Shown: piece by piece, positions 1 through 7,112 of the stretch
Position numbering within the stretch: position 1 is the stretch's first letter
Layout of the letters: the number at the start of each line of letters is the position of its first letter
Source: an uncultured Gammaproteobacteria bacterium
GTDB taxonomy: Bacteria > Pseudomonadota > Gammaproteobacteria > Steroidobacterales > Woeseiaceae
Direction of reading: 5' to 3'
NCBI GenBank assembly: GCA_938003715.1
Contig: CALKYK010000509.1
Coordinates: forward strand, 1 to 14,238
DNA length: 14,238 nucleotides
Made by a program: the position numbers and the translations under genes
Notes under the pieces: model-generated
What the model saw: the letters and a program-made list of their open reading frames with translations, nothing else
What the model was told of the DNA's origin: nothing
Databases searched by the model: none

Positions 1-828
1 ATCGTAGACGTCCGGCGCGACGACCTTGGGATGAAAAAACATGCCCGCGAGAAACGCACCGAGAATCATGTGTAATCCCATCATCTCGGCGAACACCGCG
101 TAGGCCAGCGCGGCGATCAGCATGATGCTGAAATCGACTTCGGGAAAACTCAGGTAACGGAAGTACCGTGACAAGAGCGGAAAGACGAACAGACCCAGCG
201 GTATCGTGACGGCGAAAAAGAGCAGCACTTTTCCGAGCAACGGCAGCAACGCGGCAGCCTGGAATCCACCCGTCCCCTCGCCGACGATTGCGGCGAGCAT
301 GATTGCCAGTAGAAACAGGCTGAGCAGGTCGTCCCAGAGCGCCGCGGCGATGACGGTCTTGCCGACCCGCGTCTCCAGCTCTCCCAGGTCCATGAAAATG
401 CGCACCGCTACCGGCACCGCAGTGATCGCGAGTGCCACACCGAGGAAGAGACACTGCGCGAGCTGGTACGGAGACGCCGGCAGGACGAGATAGCCGAGAC
501 CGATGCCCGCGGCGACCGGAACGATCATGCCGCCGAGCGCCACCCAGATCGAGGATCGACTCGAGCGAGCGAATTCCAGCGGCTCCATGCGAATTCCGGC
601 AAGCAGCATGAGAAAGAACATTCCCAGGCTGACAAAGGACTCGTAGGTCTCGCTTTGCGACGCGCCCCAGAGCACCGGCACATAGTCGCGAAACCGCTGC
701 AGCAGGAATCCCAGCACCACGCCGGCCACAAGTTCGCCAACCAGCGCGGGAAGGCGCGCGCGCTCGGCCAGTTCGGCGAACACGCGGCTGACCACCAGCA
801 GAACGAGGATCAGGTAAAGGATGTTCAC
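1..828 (-). CDS. Cation:proton antiporter, CPA2 (Kef/NapA-like), partial
   Basis: Integral inner-membrane protein that would exchange H+ for Na+ or K+. The first 276 residues are present; the C-terminus lies beyond the left edge. They form a run of hydrophobic helices with the CPA2 hallmarks: LAGIRME near 77-82 and the paired aspartates D166-D167 in AALWDDLLS, the expected ion-binding site on the core helix. AYAVFAEMMGLHMILGAFLAG at 242-262 matches a later conserved helix of the family. The start is GTG at 828: an in-frame TAG lies seven codons upstream and AAGG lies about eight bases before it. It follows the esterase stop by 15 nt, so it is probably the last or a late gene of that operon. 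Any regulatory C-terminal TrkA-N or USP domain cannot be seen here. Family is clear; the transported ion is not determinable. Confidence 0.9.
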   Translation of the reverse strand, partial: MNILYLILVLLVVSRVFAELAERARLPALVGELVAGVVLGFLLQRFRDYVPVLWGASQSETYESFVSLGMFFLMLLAGIRMEPLEFARSSRSSIWVALGGMIVPVAAGIGLGYLVLPASPYQLAQCLFLGVALAITAVPVAVRIFMDLGELETRVGKTVIAAALWDDLLSLFLLAIMLAAIVGEGTGGFQAAALLPLLGKVLLFFAVTIPLGLFVFPLLSRYFRYLSFPEVDFSIMLIAALAYAVFAEMMGLHMILGAFLAGMFFHPKVVAPDVYD

Positions 829-843
829 GACACGTACCTTGGT

Positions 844-1620
844 CTACCGACCGTCGCCCGCGGCGCCGTAAAAAAACAGCAGCACGTCATCGATCAGTGG
901 CCGCCAGTTACTCCAGTCGTGGCCTTTCGGCACTTCGAGGTATTTCAGCTCGTAGCCTTTGTCGCGAAGTATGCTGCGAAACTCCCGATTCGTGCGCGTG
1001 TTGTCGTACTGCGACCCGGTGCTGAGAAAGATCTTGAGCGGCAGCAGAGGCGCAGCTTCGTAAGCCGGCAGCAGCCCAGGTACCGGGTGCGTAGCCGGTG
1101 AATGCATGGCAATGCCGGAAAACGTTTCGTATCCCATCAGGCCGAAACATGCCGCGTTCAGGCCGCCGAACGATACGCCGAGAATCGTTCGTGCATCCCG
1201 GTTCCTGCGCACCGGGTACTCGCTTTCTATCGTCGGTATCAGCTCGTCGGCAAAAAATCGATAGTAGTCTTCGCTGCAGGCAAACTGCCGGTTGCGGCGA
1301 TTGACCGACGGATCGTCCGGATCGCGGACATCGATGAACACGGCGACCACGGGCTCGATGCGCCGTTGCCGGATCAGGCGATCCAGCACCCGGGGCACAC
1401 GCCCACGGTCGATATACATCGGACCATCGGTGACGAACAGCACCGGGTATTCGCCGCCGGACTCGTGGCCGGCCGGCTGGTACACCTGGTACTGAAGGTC
1501 ATAGCCGAGTTTCTCACTCGCGATGCGCTGAAACGGCGATAGTGAACTGTCGGCCAGCGCGGCTCCGGCCAGCAGGAGCAGAGAAACCGGTCCGCTACGG
1601 ATTTTCGCGATTGCCCTCAT
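844..1620 (-). CDS. Exported esterase (alpha/beta-hydrolase, esterase-D/Fes-like family)
   Basis: A 258-residue hydrolase of the putative esterase family (PF00756 type), which includes S-formylglutathione, mycolyl-transfer and siderophore-ester hydrolases. The nucleophile is Ser150 in GVSFGG, an exact GxSxG elbow. His234 in PKGHDW is the likely catalytic histidine and D206 in STGSQYD the likely acid. DVRDPDDP and the SEDYYRFFADELIPTIE stretch are typical of the family. The N-terminus, MRAIAKIRSG then PVSLLLLAGAALA, is a Sec signal peptide with probable cleavage after ALA, so the enzyme should act in the periplasm. The ATG at 1620 shares ATGA with the stop of the upstream DNA glycosylase gene, which fixes the start and suggests translational coupling. 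An in-frame extension upstream to 1752 is arginine-rich and lies inside the glycosylase gene, so I reject it. Substrate unknown. Confidence 0.85.
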   Translation of the reverse strand: MRAIAKIRSGPVSLLLLAGAALADSSLSPFQRIASEKLGYDLQYQVYQPAGHESGGEYPVLFVTDGPMYIDRGRVPRVLDRLIRQRRIEPVVAVFIDVRDPDDPSVNRRNRQFACSEDYYRFFADELIPTIESEYPVRRNRDARTILGVSFGGLNAACFGLMGYETFSGIAMHSPATHPVPGLLPAYEAAPLLPLKIFLSTGSQYDNTRTNREFRSILRDKGYELKYLEVPKGHDWSNWRPLIDDVLLFFYGAAGDGR

Positions 1621-2207
1621 CCGGGCGACTCGTCGAGATTGAGCCGAAAACGATACGGCAGCTTTGCATCCTTCCCGGCGTAGTCGATGCCGACTCGAGG
1701 GCCGACCCGGATCGCTGCCGGATCGACGTCGAACGATCCTTCCTCGATCCATACCGTGTTGCCGAGCAGACTGGTCCCGGTCAGGGCTGTCGTAATGCCC
1801 AGTGCCTGGGACATCGTCCCGGGACCGCCCATCAGTTTGTCGTCGATGCGGGGCTTGCGGCGTCTCACAAGCATTTCATCGACACCAGCGAGCGGCTGAC
1901 CTGCGCGCACGAGCACCGCATGCGGCGTACCGACACTGCCGGTAACGACGTTGAACAGGTGATGCAGGCCGTAGCACAGGTAGACGTAAGCGTGCCCGCC
2001 TGCACCATACATGGGCTCGGTGCGCCGCGTTCTGCGGTCGCCGTAGGCGTGACTCGCCCTGTCGGTCACGCCGGCATACGCCTCGGTCTCGACGATCTGT
2101 GCCTTCGTCGTGCAGCCGTTCAGGCGCGTGCACAGCACCTTGCCGAGCAGGTCGCGGCTGATCGCGACGACGTCGTCATCAAGGTAGTATCGCTGCGACA
2201 ACTTCAT
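1617..2207 (-). CDS. aag: DNA-3-methyladenine glycosylase (AAG/MPG family)
   Basis: A monofunctional base-excision enzyme that flips out and cleaves alkylated purines such as 3-methyladenine or hypoxanthine from DNA. The 196-residue length fits bacterial members. Active-site residues known from human AAG line up with a constant offset of 83: E125 is E42 in VETEAY, Y127 is Y44, H136 is H53 in ASHAYGD, Y159 is Y76 in YVYLCYG and N169 is N86. GGPGTMSQALGI near 127-138 is another family signature. The start chosen is ATG at 2207, where similarity begins; sequence further upstream in frame is not protein-like. No clear Shine-Dalgarno is seen. The gene heads a unit with the esterase and antiporter, overlapping the esterase by 4 nt. 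No Ada box or other damage-response site was recognised upstream. Confidence 0.95.
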   Translation of the reverse strand: MKLSQRYYLDDDVVAISRDLLGKVLCTRLNGCTTKAQIVETEAYAGVTDRASHAYGDRRTRRTEPMYGAGGHAYVYLCYGLHHLFNVVTGSVGTPHAVLVRAGQPLAGVDEMLVRRRKPRIDDKLMGGPGTMSQALGITTALTGTSLLGNTVWIEEGSFDVDPAAIRVGPRVGIDYAGKDAKLPYRFRLNLDESPG

Positions 2208-2270
2208 CAATTGTGGATCACACCGAATCGCGTGAAATTCAGAATAACAGACCCGAATCGAACCCGGCGA
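2208..2270. promoter_or_regulatory. Divergent intergenic region between the glycosylase and M14 genes
   Basis: This 63-nt gap must hold the promoters of both divergent genes, but neither strand shows a convincing -35/-10 pair. The octamer CCGAATCG occurs twice as a direct repeat, at 2223-2230 and 2253-2260, exactly 30 bp apart, roughly three helical turns. That spacing would suit a regulator binding one DNA face, but two octamers can also arise by chance. Confidence 0.3.
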
Positions 2271-3422
2271 GTGCGCTGCCTGCTGCTCATTGTCGTGACG
2301 GGAATCGTGGCCGGGTGTGCGACGGACATCGAGCCGCGCGCCTGGTGCGAGTCGCCGGCCCTGCTGGTCGACCGGAATTTCGCCGGCGGTAATTTTTATC
2401 GCTGCACCGCTGCCGAAGACATGGTCTACGTCGAGGTGCGCCCGGAAGACCCGCCGCCCATCAACCGCAGCCCCTGGTATGCGTTTCGCGTCAGTCCGCG
2501 CGCAGCAACGTCTGCCACGATCGAAATCGAATTCGTCGACGGTTACGCGCGCTACTGGCCGAAGCTCAGCAACGATGGCCGGACCTGGCGTCGCGCGCCG
2601 GAGCACGCAGTATCGATAGCGGCCGACGGATCGGCCATGTCTCTCGAACTGGCGGTCGACGAAGCGCCGCTCTACGTATCCGCGCAGGAGCTCCTGTTAT
2701 CCGATTGGTACGAATCGTGGCTGCGCGAGCTCGCAGTGCGCGACGGCATCGACGTCGCGACGGTGAGCCGCAGCGTGCTTGGCCGCCCCATCCAGGCCGC
2801 GCGGACGGCGGCGCGCGACGAGGTGGTGCTCCTGTTCGGCCGCCAGCATCCGCCGGAAGTCAGCGGCGCGTTGGCCATGCGGAGCTTTGTCGACACGGTG
2901 CTTGGAGACAGTTGGCTTGCCCGGCAATTTCGCGGCCGCTTCAGGGTTGTGATCGTGCCGCTCGTCAATCCCGACGGCGTCGAGCGGGGCCACTGGCGCC
3001 ACAACGTCAACGGCGTCGACCTGAACCGCGACTGGGGACCGTTTACCCAGCCGGAAACGCAGGGGCTGCGCGACCTGGTTGCAAAACTCGAAGCGGACGG
3101 CGCGCGCTTCAGGCTGATGCTCGACTTTCACTCGACGCGTGAAAGCCTCTTCTATACGCAGATGCCGGACGAATTCGACGAGCCGCTCGATTTCGCCACG
3201 GAGTGGCTCGACACAGCCAGGCAGCACCTCGGCGATTTCCCGTTCAAACACGACCCGCGGCCGCCTTCGGAGCAGGCAAACACCAAGAACTACTTCTTTG
3301 CCAGGTACGGCATCCCGGCCATCACCTACGAGATCGGCGACTATGTGTACAGGGTTGATATCGAGAGTACGACGCCCGTGTGCGCATATGAAATGATGCG
3401 CTTTCTGCGCGCGCGCGACTGA
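2271..3422 (+). CDS. M14-family zinc carboxypeptidase, lipoprotein, CCP-like with M14_N domain
   Basis: A zinc metallocarboxypeptidase. All expected M14 residues are visible: zinc ligands H193 and E196 in GRQHPPE and H287 in LDFHSTR, substrate-binding N252-R253 in VDLNRDW, and general base E354 in ITYEIGD. GRQHPPE, VNPDG and a preceding beta-rich domain with SPWYAFRVSP (67-76) are the pattern of the cytosolic carboxypeptidase (CCP/AGBL, M14_N) branch. Unlike typical CCPs, it opens with a lipoprotein signal: hydrophobic residues 4-13 and a VAGC lipobox with the lipidated Cys at 16, so it should sit on the periplasmic side. I chose GTG at 2271 because it gives a compact signal; GTG at 2232 would add 13 residues, and neither has a strong Shine-Dalgarno. 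It is a single-gene unit, converging on the amidohydrolase gene with 8 nt between stops. Substrate could be envelope peptides or peptidoglycan stems. Confidence 0.85.
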   Translation: MRCLLLIVVTGIVAGCATDIEPRAWCESPALLVDRNFAGGNFYRCTAAEDMVYVEVRPEDPPPINRSPWYAFRVSPRAATSATIEIEFVDGYARYWPKLSNDGRTWRRAPEHAVSIAADGSAMSLELAVDEAPLYVSAQELLLSDWYESWLRELAVRDGIDVATVSRSVLGRPIQAARTAARDEVVLLFGRQHPPEVSGALAMRSFVDTVLGDSWLARQFRGRFRVVIVPLVNPDGVERGHWRHNVNGVDLNRDWGPFTQPETQGLRDLVAKLEADGARFRLMLDFHSTRESLFYTQMPDEFDEPLDFATEWLDTARQHLGDFPFKHDPRPPSEQANTKNYFFARYGIPAITYEIGDYVYRVDIESTTPVCAYEMMRFLRARD

Positions 3423-3430
3423 CTGCAAAA

Positions 3431-5029
3431 CTAGCGGGCGCGAAGTACCTTGCCGGGACGGGCACCGGTCATTTCAGAATTCAAAAGCACCGGCTGGCCG
3501 GAAACGAACACGTGAAACGTTCCGAGGGCATACCGGTGCGGATTGCCGAACGTCGCGGTGTCGATAACGGTGTCCGGGTCGATGATCGCGACGTCGGCGA
3601 TCGCGCCGACCTCGATGCGGCCCCGATCGGCGAGACCGATGCGGTCGGCCGGCAGCTTGGTCATCTTGTGTATCGCGGTGTGAAACGGCAGCGCGCCCTG
3701 CTCGCGCACGTAGTAGCCGAGCACCCGGGCGAACGTGCCGTAGTTTCGCGGATGCGGCACCCGGTCCGACGGCCCCTCGATACCGCCATCGGACGAGACC
3801 ATCGTCGCGGGGTGCTGCATGATGCGCACGACGTCGGCCGCGTCGATCGCGTGAAAAACGGCGCTGCAGTTTCCCGCCTCGACGAGTTCCATCAAGAGCT
3901 CGGCGGCGTTTTCGTGTGACACGTCGCGCTCCAGCCGGCGCAGCACCTCGGAGAGATTCAGGCCGTTCAGGCTCGTGTCGTGCGGGCAGTTCGCGAGCAC
4001 GACGTTGGCCGGGTCGTCGCCGCCGCGATCCACCTCGATTCGGTACACGATGTCGGCACGCAGGCGCTCACGCTGCTCGGGGTCGCTGATGCGCGAAAGC
4101 AGCGCGTCGCGACCGCCGTCGAGGCTCCATCCGGGGAACAGAATCGTCAGGCTCGTCGACGACGCGGTGTAGGGATACTGGTCGATCGAAACGTCGACAC
4201 CGCGCGCCAGGGCTTCGTCGACCAGGCGCAAAGTTTCCACGGACTTGCCCCACATCGGCGCGCCGACGATCTTGTGATGCGTGAGCTGGGTCGGCAGGCC
4301 GCCTTCTTCGCCGATGCGGATCGTCTCCGCGACGCTTTTCAGAACGTCGAGTCCCTCTTCGCGCATGTGGCTGATATGGATGCCGCCGTACTCGGCAGCC
4401 ACCCTGGCCAGTTCGATGACCTCTTCGGTCGTCGCAAAACGACCCGGCAGGTAGATGAGCCCGGTGGACAAGCCGAACGCACCCTGTTCCATCGCGGCCC
4501 GGACCTCGTCCCGCATTGCGGCGAGTTCGGCGTCGGTCGGCGCGCGATCTTCCTCGCCGATGATTTTCTCGCGTATGGAACCGTGGCCGACGAAAGTCGC
4601 GAAGTTGACCGACGCCGGGTTCTGCTCGATCGCCTGCAGGGTGGCGGAAACCGGCAGCGGCGAGCCGCCGTCGGGTCCGCCGACCACGGTCGTCACACCC
4701 TGACGGATCAGGTTCTCGGCATCGGGCCAGCGGAAAATGCCGTCGTCCGGCTCGTCGCGCACCGCGTGACTGTGTATGTCCACGAAGCCCGGCACAACCG
4801 CGAGTCCGCTGACGTCGAGACGAAGCGCGGCATCGCTGCCTGCAAGATCGCCGATCGCAACAATACGGTCGCCGCGAATACCGACGTCCGTGACGGTCCC
4901 TTCGGCATCAGTGCCGGAATAGACGGTGCCACCCGAAAGGACGGTGTCGAACGGCTGGACGACGCTCTGGTCTCTCGAGCCGCAGGCGGCCAGTGCCGCG
5001 AGCAGTACTAGCGCGAATCGCACGTTCAC
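3431..5029 (-). CDS. D-aminoacylase-like amidohydrolase, lipoprotein
   Basis: An amidohydrolase-superfamily protein of 532 residues resembling N-acyl-D-amino-acid deacylases, which split N-acyl-D-amino acids into the acyl group and free amino acid. H86 and H88 in VDIHSH, H221 in HISHMRE, H251 in THHK and D414 in SSDGG match the metal and catalytic residues of D-aminoacylase. The usual metal-binding Cys (GNCG in typical members) is replaced: GVTTVVGGPDGGS has D120 there. The N-terminus has an ALAAC lipobox (Cys16), predicting a lipid-anchored periplasmic enzyme. GTG at 5029 overlaps the transporter stop as GTGA, which fixes the start; GTG at 5023 is an alternative. The frame continues open upstream to 6592, but that part is Arg/His-rich and antisense in character within the transporter gene. 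Last gene of a five-gene operon; substrate unproven. Confidence 0.85.
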   Translation of the reverse strand: MNVRFALVLLAALAACGSRDQSVVQPFDTVLSGGTVYSGTDAEGTVTDVGIRGDRIVAIGDLAGSDAALRLDVSGLAVVPGFVDIHSHAVRDEPDDGIFRWPDAENLIRQGVTTVVGGPDGGSPLPVSATLQAIEQNPASVNFATFVGHGSIREKIIGEEDRAPTDAELAAMRDEVRAAMEQGAFGLSTGLIYLPGRFATTEEVIELARVAAEYGGIHISHMREEGLDVLKSVAETIRIGEEGGLPTQLTHHKIVGAPMWGKSVETLRLVDEALARGVDVSIDQYPYTASSTSLTILFPGWSLDGGRDALLSRISDPEQRERLRADIVYRIEVDRGGDDPANVVLANCPHDTSLNGLNLSEVLRRLERDVSHENAAELLMELVEAGNCSAVFHAIDAADVVRIMQHPATMVSSDGGIEGPSDRVPHPRNYGTFARVLGYYVREQGALPFHTAIHKMTKLPADRIGLADRGRIEVGAIADVAIIDPDTVIDTATFGNPHRYALGTFHVFVSGQPVLLNSEMTGARPGKVLRAR

Positions 5030-6510
5030 AACAGGTTCGGCGCGAGCACCAGCGCCGCAATCGACACCACCGCGATGCCGATGATGTTCAGGTACACGCC
5101 GGCACGCACCATCTGCGGAATGCTGATGATGCCGGTCGAAAACACGATGGCATTCGGCGGCGTGGCGACCGGCAGCATGAACGCGCAACTCGCAGCGATC
5201 GTGATCGGCACGGTCAGTACGATCGGCGGCACCCCGGCCTGCAGCGCGATCGCACCCATGACCGGCAGCAGCGTTGCCGTGGTCGCGAGGTTGCTGGTGA
5301 GCTCGGTGAGGAAGATGACCATGGCGACGGCGGCAACGACGAGCACCGCGATGCCCCAGGCGGACAGCGGCGCCAGCTGCTCCCCGAGCCACAGCGCGAG
5401 ACCGCTGTCGGATACCGCGGCGGCGAGGCTCAGGCCGCCGCCGAACAGCACCAGCACGCCCCACGGCAGCCGCAGCACGTCTTCCCAGATCATCAGTCGC
5501 GGCTCGTCCGGGTTGCCGCTCGGTAACAGGAAGAGGACAAGCGCGACGGTAATGACGATGCCGGTGTCGGACACACCGGTGATATCCAGCGCGCCGGTGA
5601 TCGGCTGGCGGAACATCCAGGCAAAGATCAGGGAACCGAACACAACGGCAACGCGTTTTTCCGCGGTGCTCATCGGGCCGAGCTCCTCGCGCAGTTCGTG
5701 CAGATGATTGCGCACTGCGTCGCTGGCCGGGATGTCGCAGGGATACAGCACGCGCGTCAGCGCGAACCAGGCCAGCGGCAGCATGACGAAGCTGACCGGG
5801 ATGCCGACCAGCATCCAGCGCGCAAAGCTGATTTCGATGCCGTAGTTCTCGGCCATGAAGCCCATCAGGAGCGCGTTGGGCGGTGTGCCGATCAGCGTGG
5901 CCAGTCCGCCGATGCTGGCCGAGTACGCGAGTCCGAGCAGGATGGCGATCTGGAAGTTCTTCCGCGTTTCGTCCGAAATGTCCGGCACGTTGTCGCGCAT
6001 GACCGCGGCGACGGACAGCACGATCGGCAGCAGCAGCATCGTCGTCGACGTGTTCGTCATCCACATGCTCAGGATCGCGCAGACGAACATGAAGCCGCCG
6101 ATCAGGCGCCGGCCGTCGGTGCCGGTGTTGTCGATGATGGCGAGCGCGATGCGCCGGTGCAGGTTCCAGCGTTCCAGCGCGAGCGCCATGACGAAGCCGC
6201 CGAGATACAGGTAGATCGTCGGGTTTGCGTACGGCGCTGCCGCGTCGCGAATGCTCATGATGCCGAGCGGATCGAATATGACCAGCGGCAGCAGTGCCGT
6301 GACCGGAACCGGGATCGCCTCGGTCGCCCACCAGATCGCCATCCACAGCCCGACGGCGGCGACGCGCCACGCCTCGGGCGACATCACGGCCTGCCACTCG
6401 CCGGCAAGCATCATGACCAGCAATACGGACGGCCCGAGCACCCGGCCGACGATCGGGTAGGTCTGCAACGGACGATTGTTCGCCAGGGCTTCCGGGTTCG
6501 GCGCGGTCAT
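5026..6510 (-). CDS. SLC13/DASS-family sodium:carboxylate symporter
   Basis: Inner-membrane carrier of the divalent anion:sodium symporter family (VcINDY, CitT, SLC13), which imports di- or tricarboxylates with Na+. The 494 residues are mostly transmembrane helices. The two family motifs are present: MTNTSTT at 151-157 with GTPPNALL near 208-215 in the first repeat, and LTSNLATT at 404-411 with VATPPNAIVFSTG at 448-460 in the second. The second motif reads SNL rather than SNT; the third position varies in the family. WWATEAIPVPVTALLP at 60-75 is also typical. ATG at 6510 lies 11 nt after the upstream lipoprotein stop. The gene overlaps the amidohydrolase by 4 nt, so the two are probably made together, and imported substrate may be the product of that enzyme. 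Substrate specificity cannot be read from sequence. Confidence 0.93.
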   Translation of the reverse strand: MTAPNPEALANNRPLQTYPIVGRVLGPSVLLVMMLAGEWQAVMSPEAWRVAAVGLWMAIWWATEAIPVPVTALLPLVIFDPLGIMSIRDAAAPYANPTIYLYLGGFVMALALERWNLHRRIALAIIDNTGTDGRRLIGGFMFVCAILSMWMTNTSTTMLLLPIVLSVAAVMRDNVPDISDETRKNFQIAILLGLAYSASIGGLATLIGTPPNALLMGFMAENYGIEISFARWMLVGIPVSFVMLPLAWFALTRVLYPCDIPASDAVRNHLHELREELGPMSTAEKRVAVVFGSLIFAWMFRQPITGALDITGVSDTGIVITVALVLFLLPSGNPDEPRLMIWEDVLRLPWGVLVLFGGGLSLAAAVSDSGLALWLGEQLAPLSAWGIAVLVVAAVAMVIFLTELTSNLATTATLLPVMGAIALQAGVPPIVLTVPITIAASCAFMLPVATPPNAIVFSTGIISIPQMVRAGVYLNIIGIAVVSIAALVLAPNLL

Positions 6511-6521
6511 GGGGCGGGCCG

Positions 6522-7112
6522 CTAAAGCAGTGCGCTCTGGATGATGGCCGTCGCCGAGGCGAGGTGCTTGTCGTAATAGTGCGGAACCGCACCGATAAAG
6601 TAGACGAGATACAGCCTGTCGTTGGCGACGAAAGCGCCCGCGGTGCCCCGGTACTCCGGGCTGTCGGTTACGGTCGCCTCGAAATCGAACATGACGCCGG
6701 GGTGTTCGCCGAAACGCTGCGGCCGCAGGTTGGCCGTGTTGACGACCGACTGGCCTTCGCCGAAGACCTTGACCAGCGACGACTCGACCAGCTCCTCGAT
6801 CTCGTTTGGCAGCATGTCGGCGCGAAAGACGGGCAGGGCCGCCGTCGGCTCGCGGGAATAGAGGACCGGTTCGCCGTCCGGCACGCCGGGCACGATGACC
6901 AGGCGATCCAGCAGCAGTCCGTCGCGTGTCCAGGTTTCCGCGTCGCGTCGCGACAGCGGTACGTAATTCGCCGGCGCCCGGTTCCAGTTGCCGTCGGCCT
7001 GCAGCTTGAGATCCTGCACCGTCACGAGGCCGGGCGCGACCAGCGAATAACTCATCACGCAGCCGGCCAGTCCGGCCATCGTCAGTATAGCCAGGCAGGT
7101 GATGCGTCTCAT
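6522..7112 (-). CDS. Lipoprotein of unknown function
   Basis: A 196-residue protein with a short lipoprotein signal: MRRITCLAILTMAGLAGC, lipobox LAGC, lipidated Cys18 followed by Val, which gives no Asp-type inner-membrane retention signal and so suits the outer membrane. The mature part is mixed alpha/beta with segments such as FRADMLPNEIEELVESS, HPGVMFDFEAT and FVANDRLYLVYFIG. The strand-loop-strand ending followed by a helix recalls small PsbP/DcrB-like folds, but I cannot assign a family. ATG at 7112 overlaps the M48 protease stop as ATGA, fixing the start. Third gene of the operon, directly downstream of the protease, so it may work with it in envelope protein quality control (inference). 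The only cysteine left after processing is Cys18. Confidence 0.8.
   Translation of the reverse strand: MRRITCLAILTMAGLAGCVMSYSLVAPGLVTVQDLKLQADGNWNRAPANYVPLSRRDAETWTRDGLLLDRLVIVPGVPDGEPVLYSREPTAALPVFRADMLPNEIEELVESSLVKVFGEGQSVVNTANLRPQRFGEHPGVMFDFEATVTDSPEYRGTAGAFVANDRLYLVYFIGAVPHYYDKHLASATAIIQSALL

Noticed and set aside
1542..2270. N-terminal extension of the M14 carboxypeptidase frame back to 1542
   Set aside because: It overlaps the glycosylase gene antisense and lacks domain character; the lipoprotein signal begins at 2271 (or at most 2232).
3423..3430. Bidirectional terminator between the convergent carboxypeptidase and amidohydrolase genes
   Set aside because: Only 8 nt separate the stops and no inverted repeat was found spanning them.
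5698..6525. Plus-strand open frame of 275 codons opposite the transporter
   Set aside because: Composition is dominated by Arg, Asp, His and Gln, mirroring hydrophobic codons on the other strand; no start signal or homology seen.
5030..6592. Upstream extension of the amidohydrolase frame to 6592 as a giant fusion protein
   Set aside because: This part lies entirely over the DASS transporter in another frame and is Arg/His/Asp-rich with no domain; the lipobox start with GTGA overlap at 5029 is clearly better.
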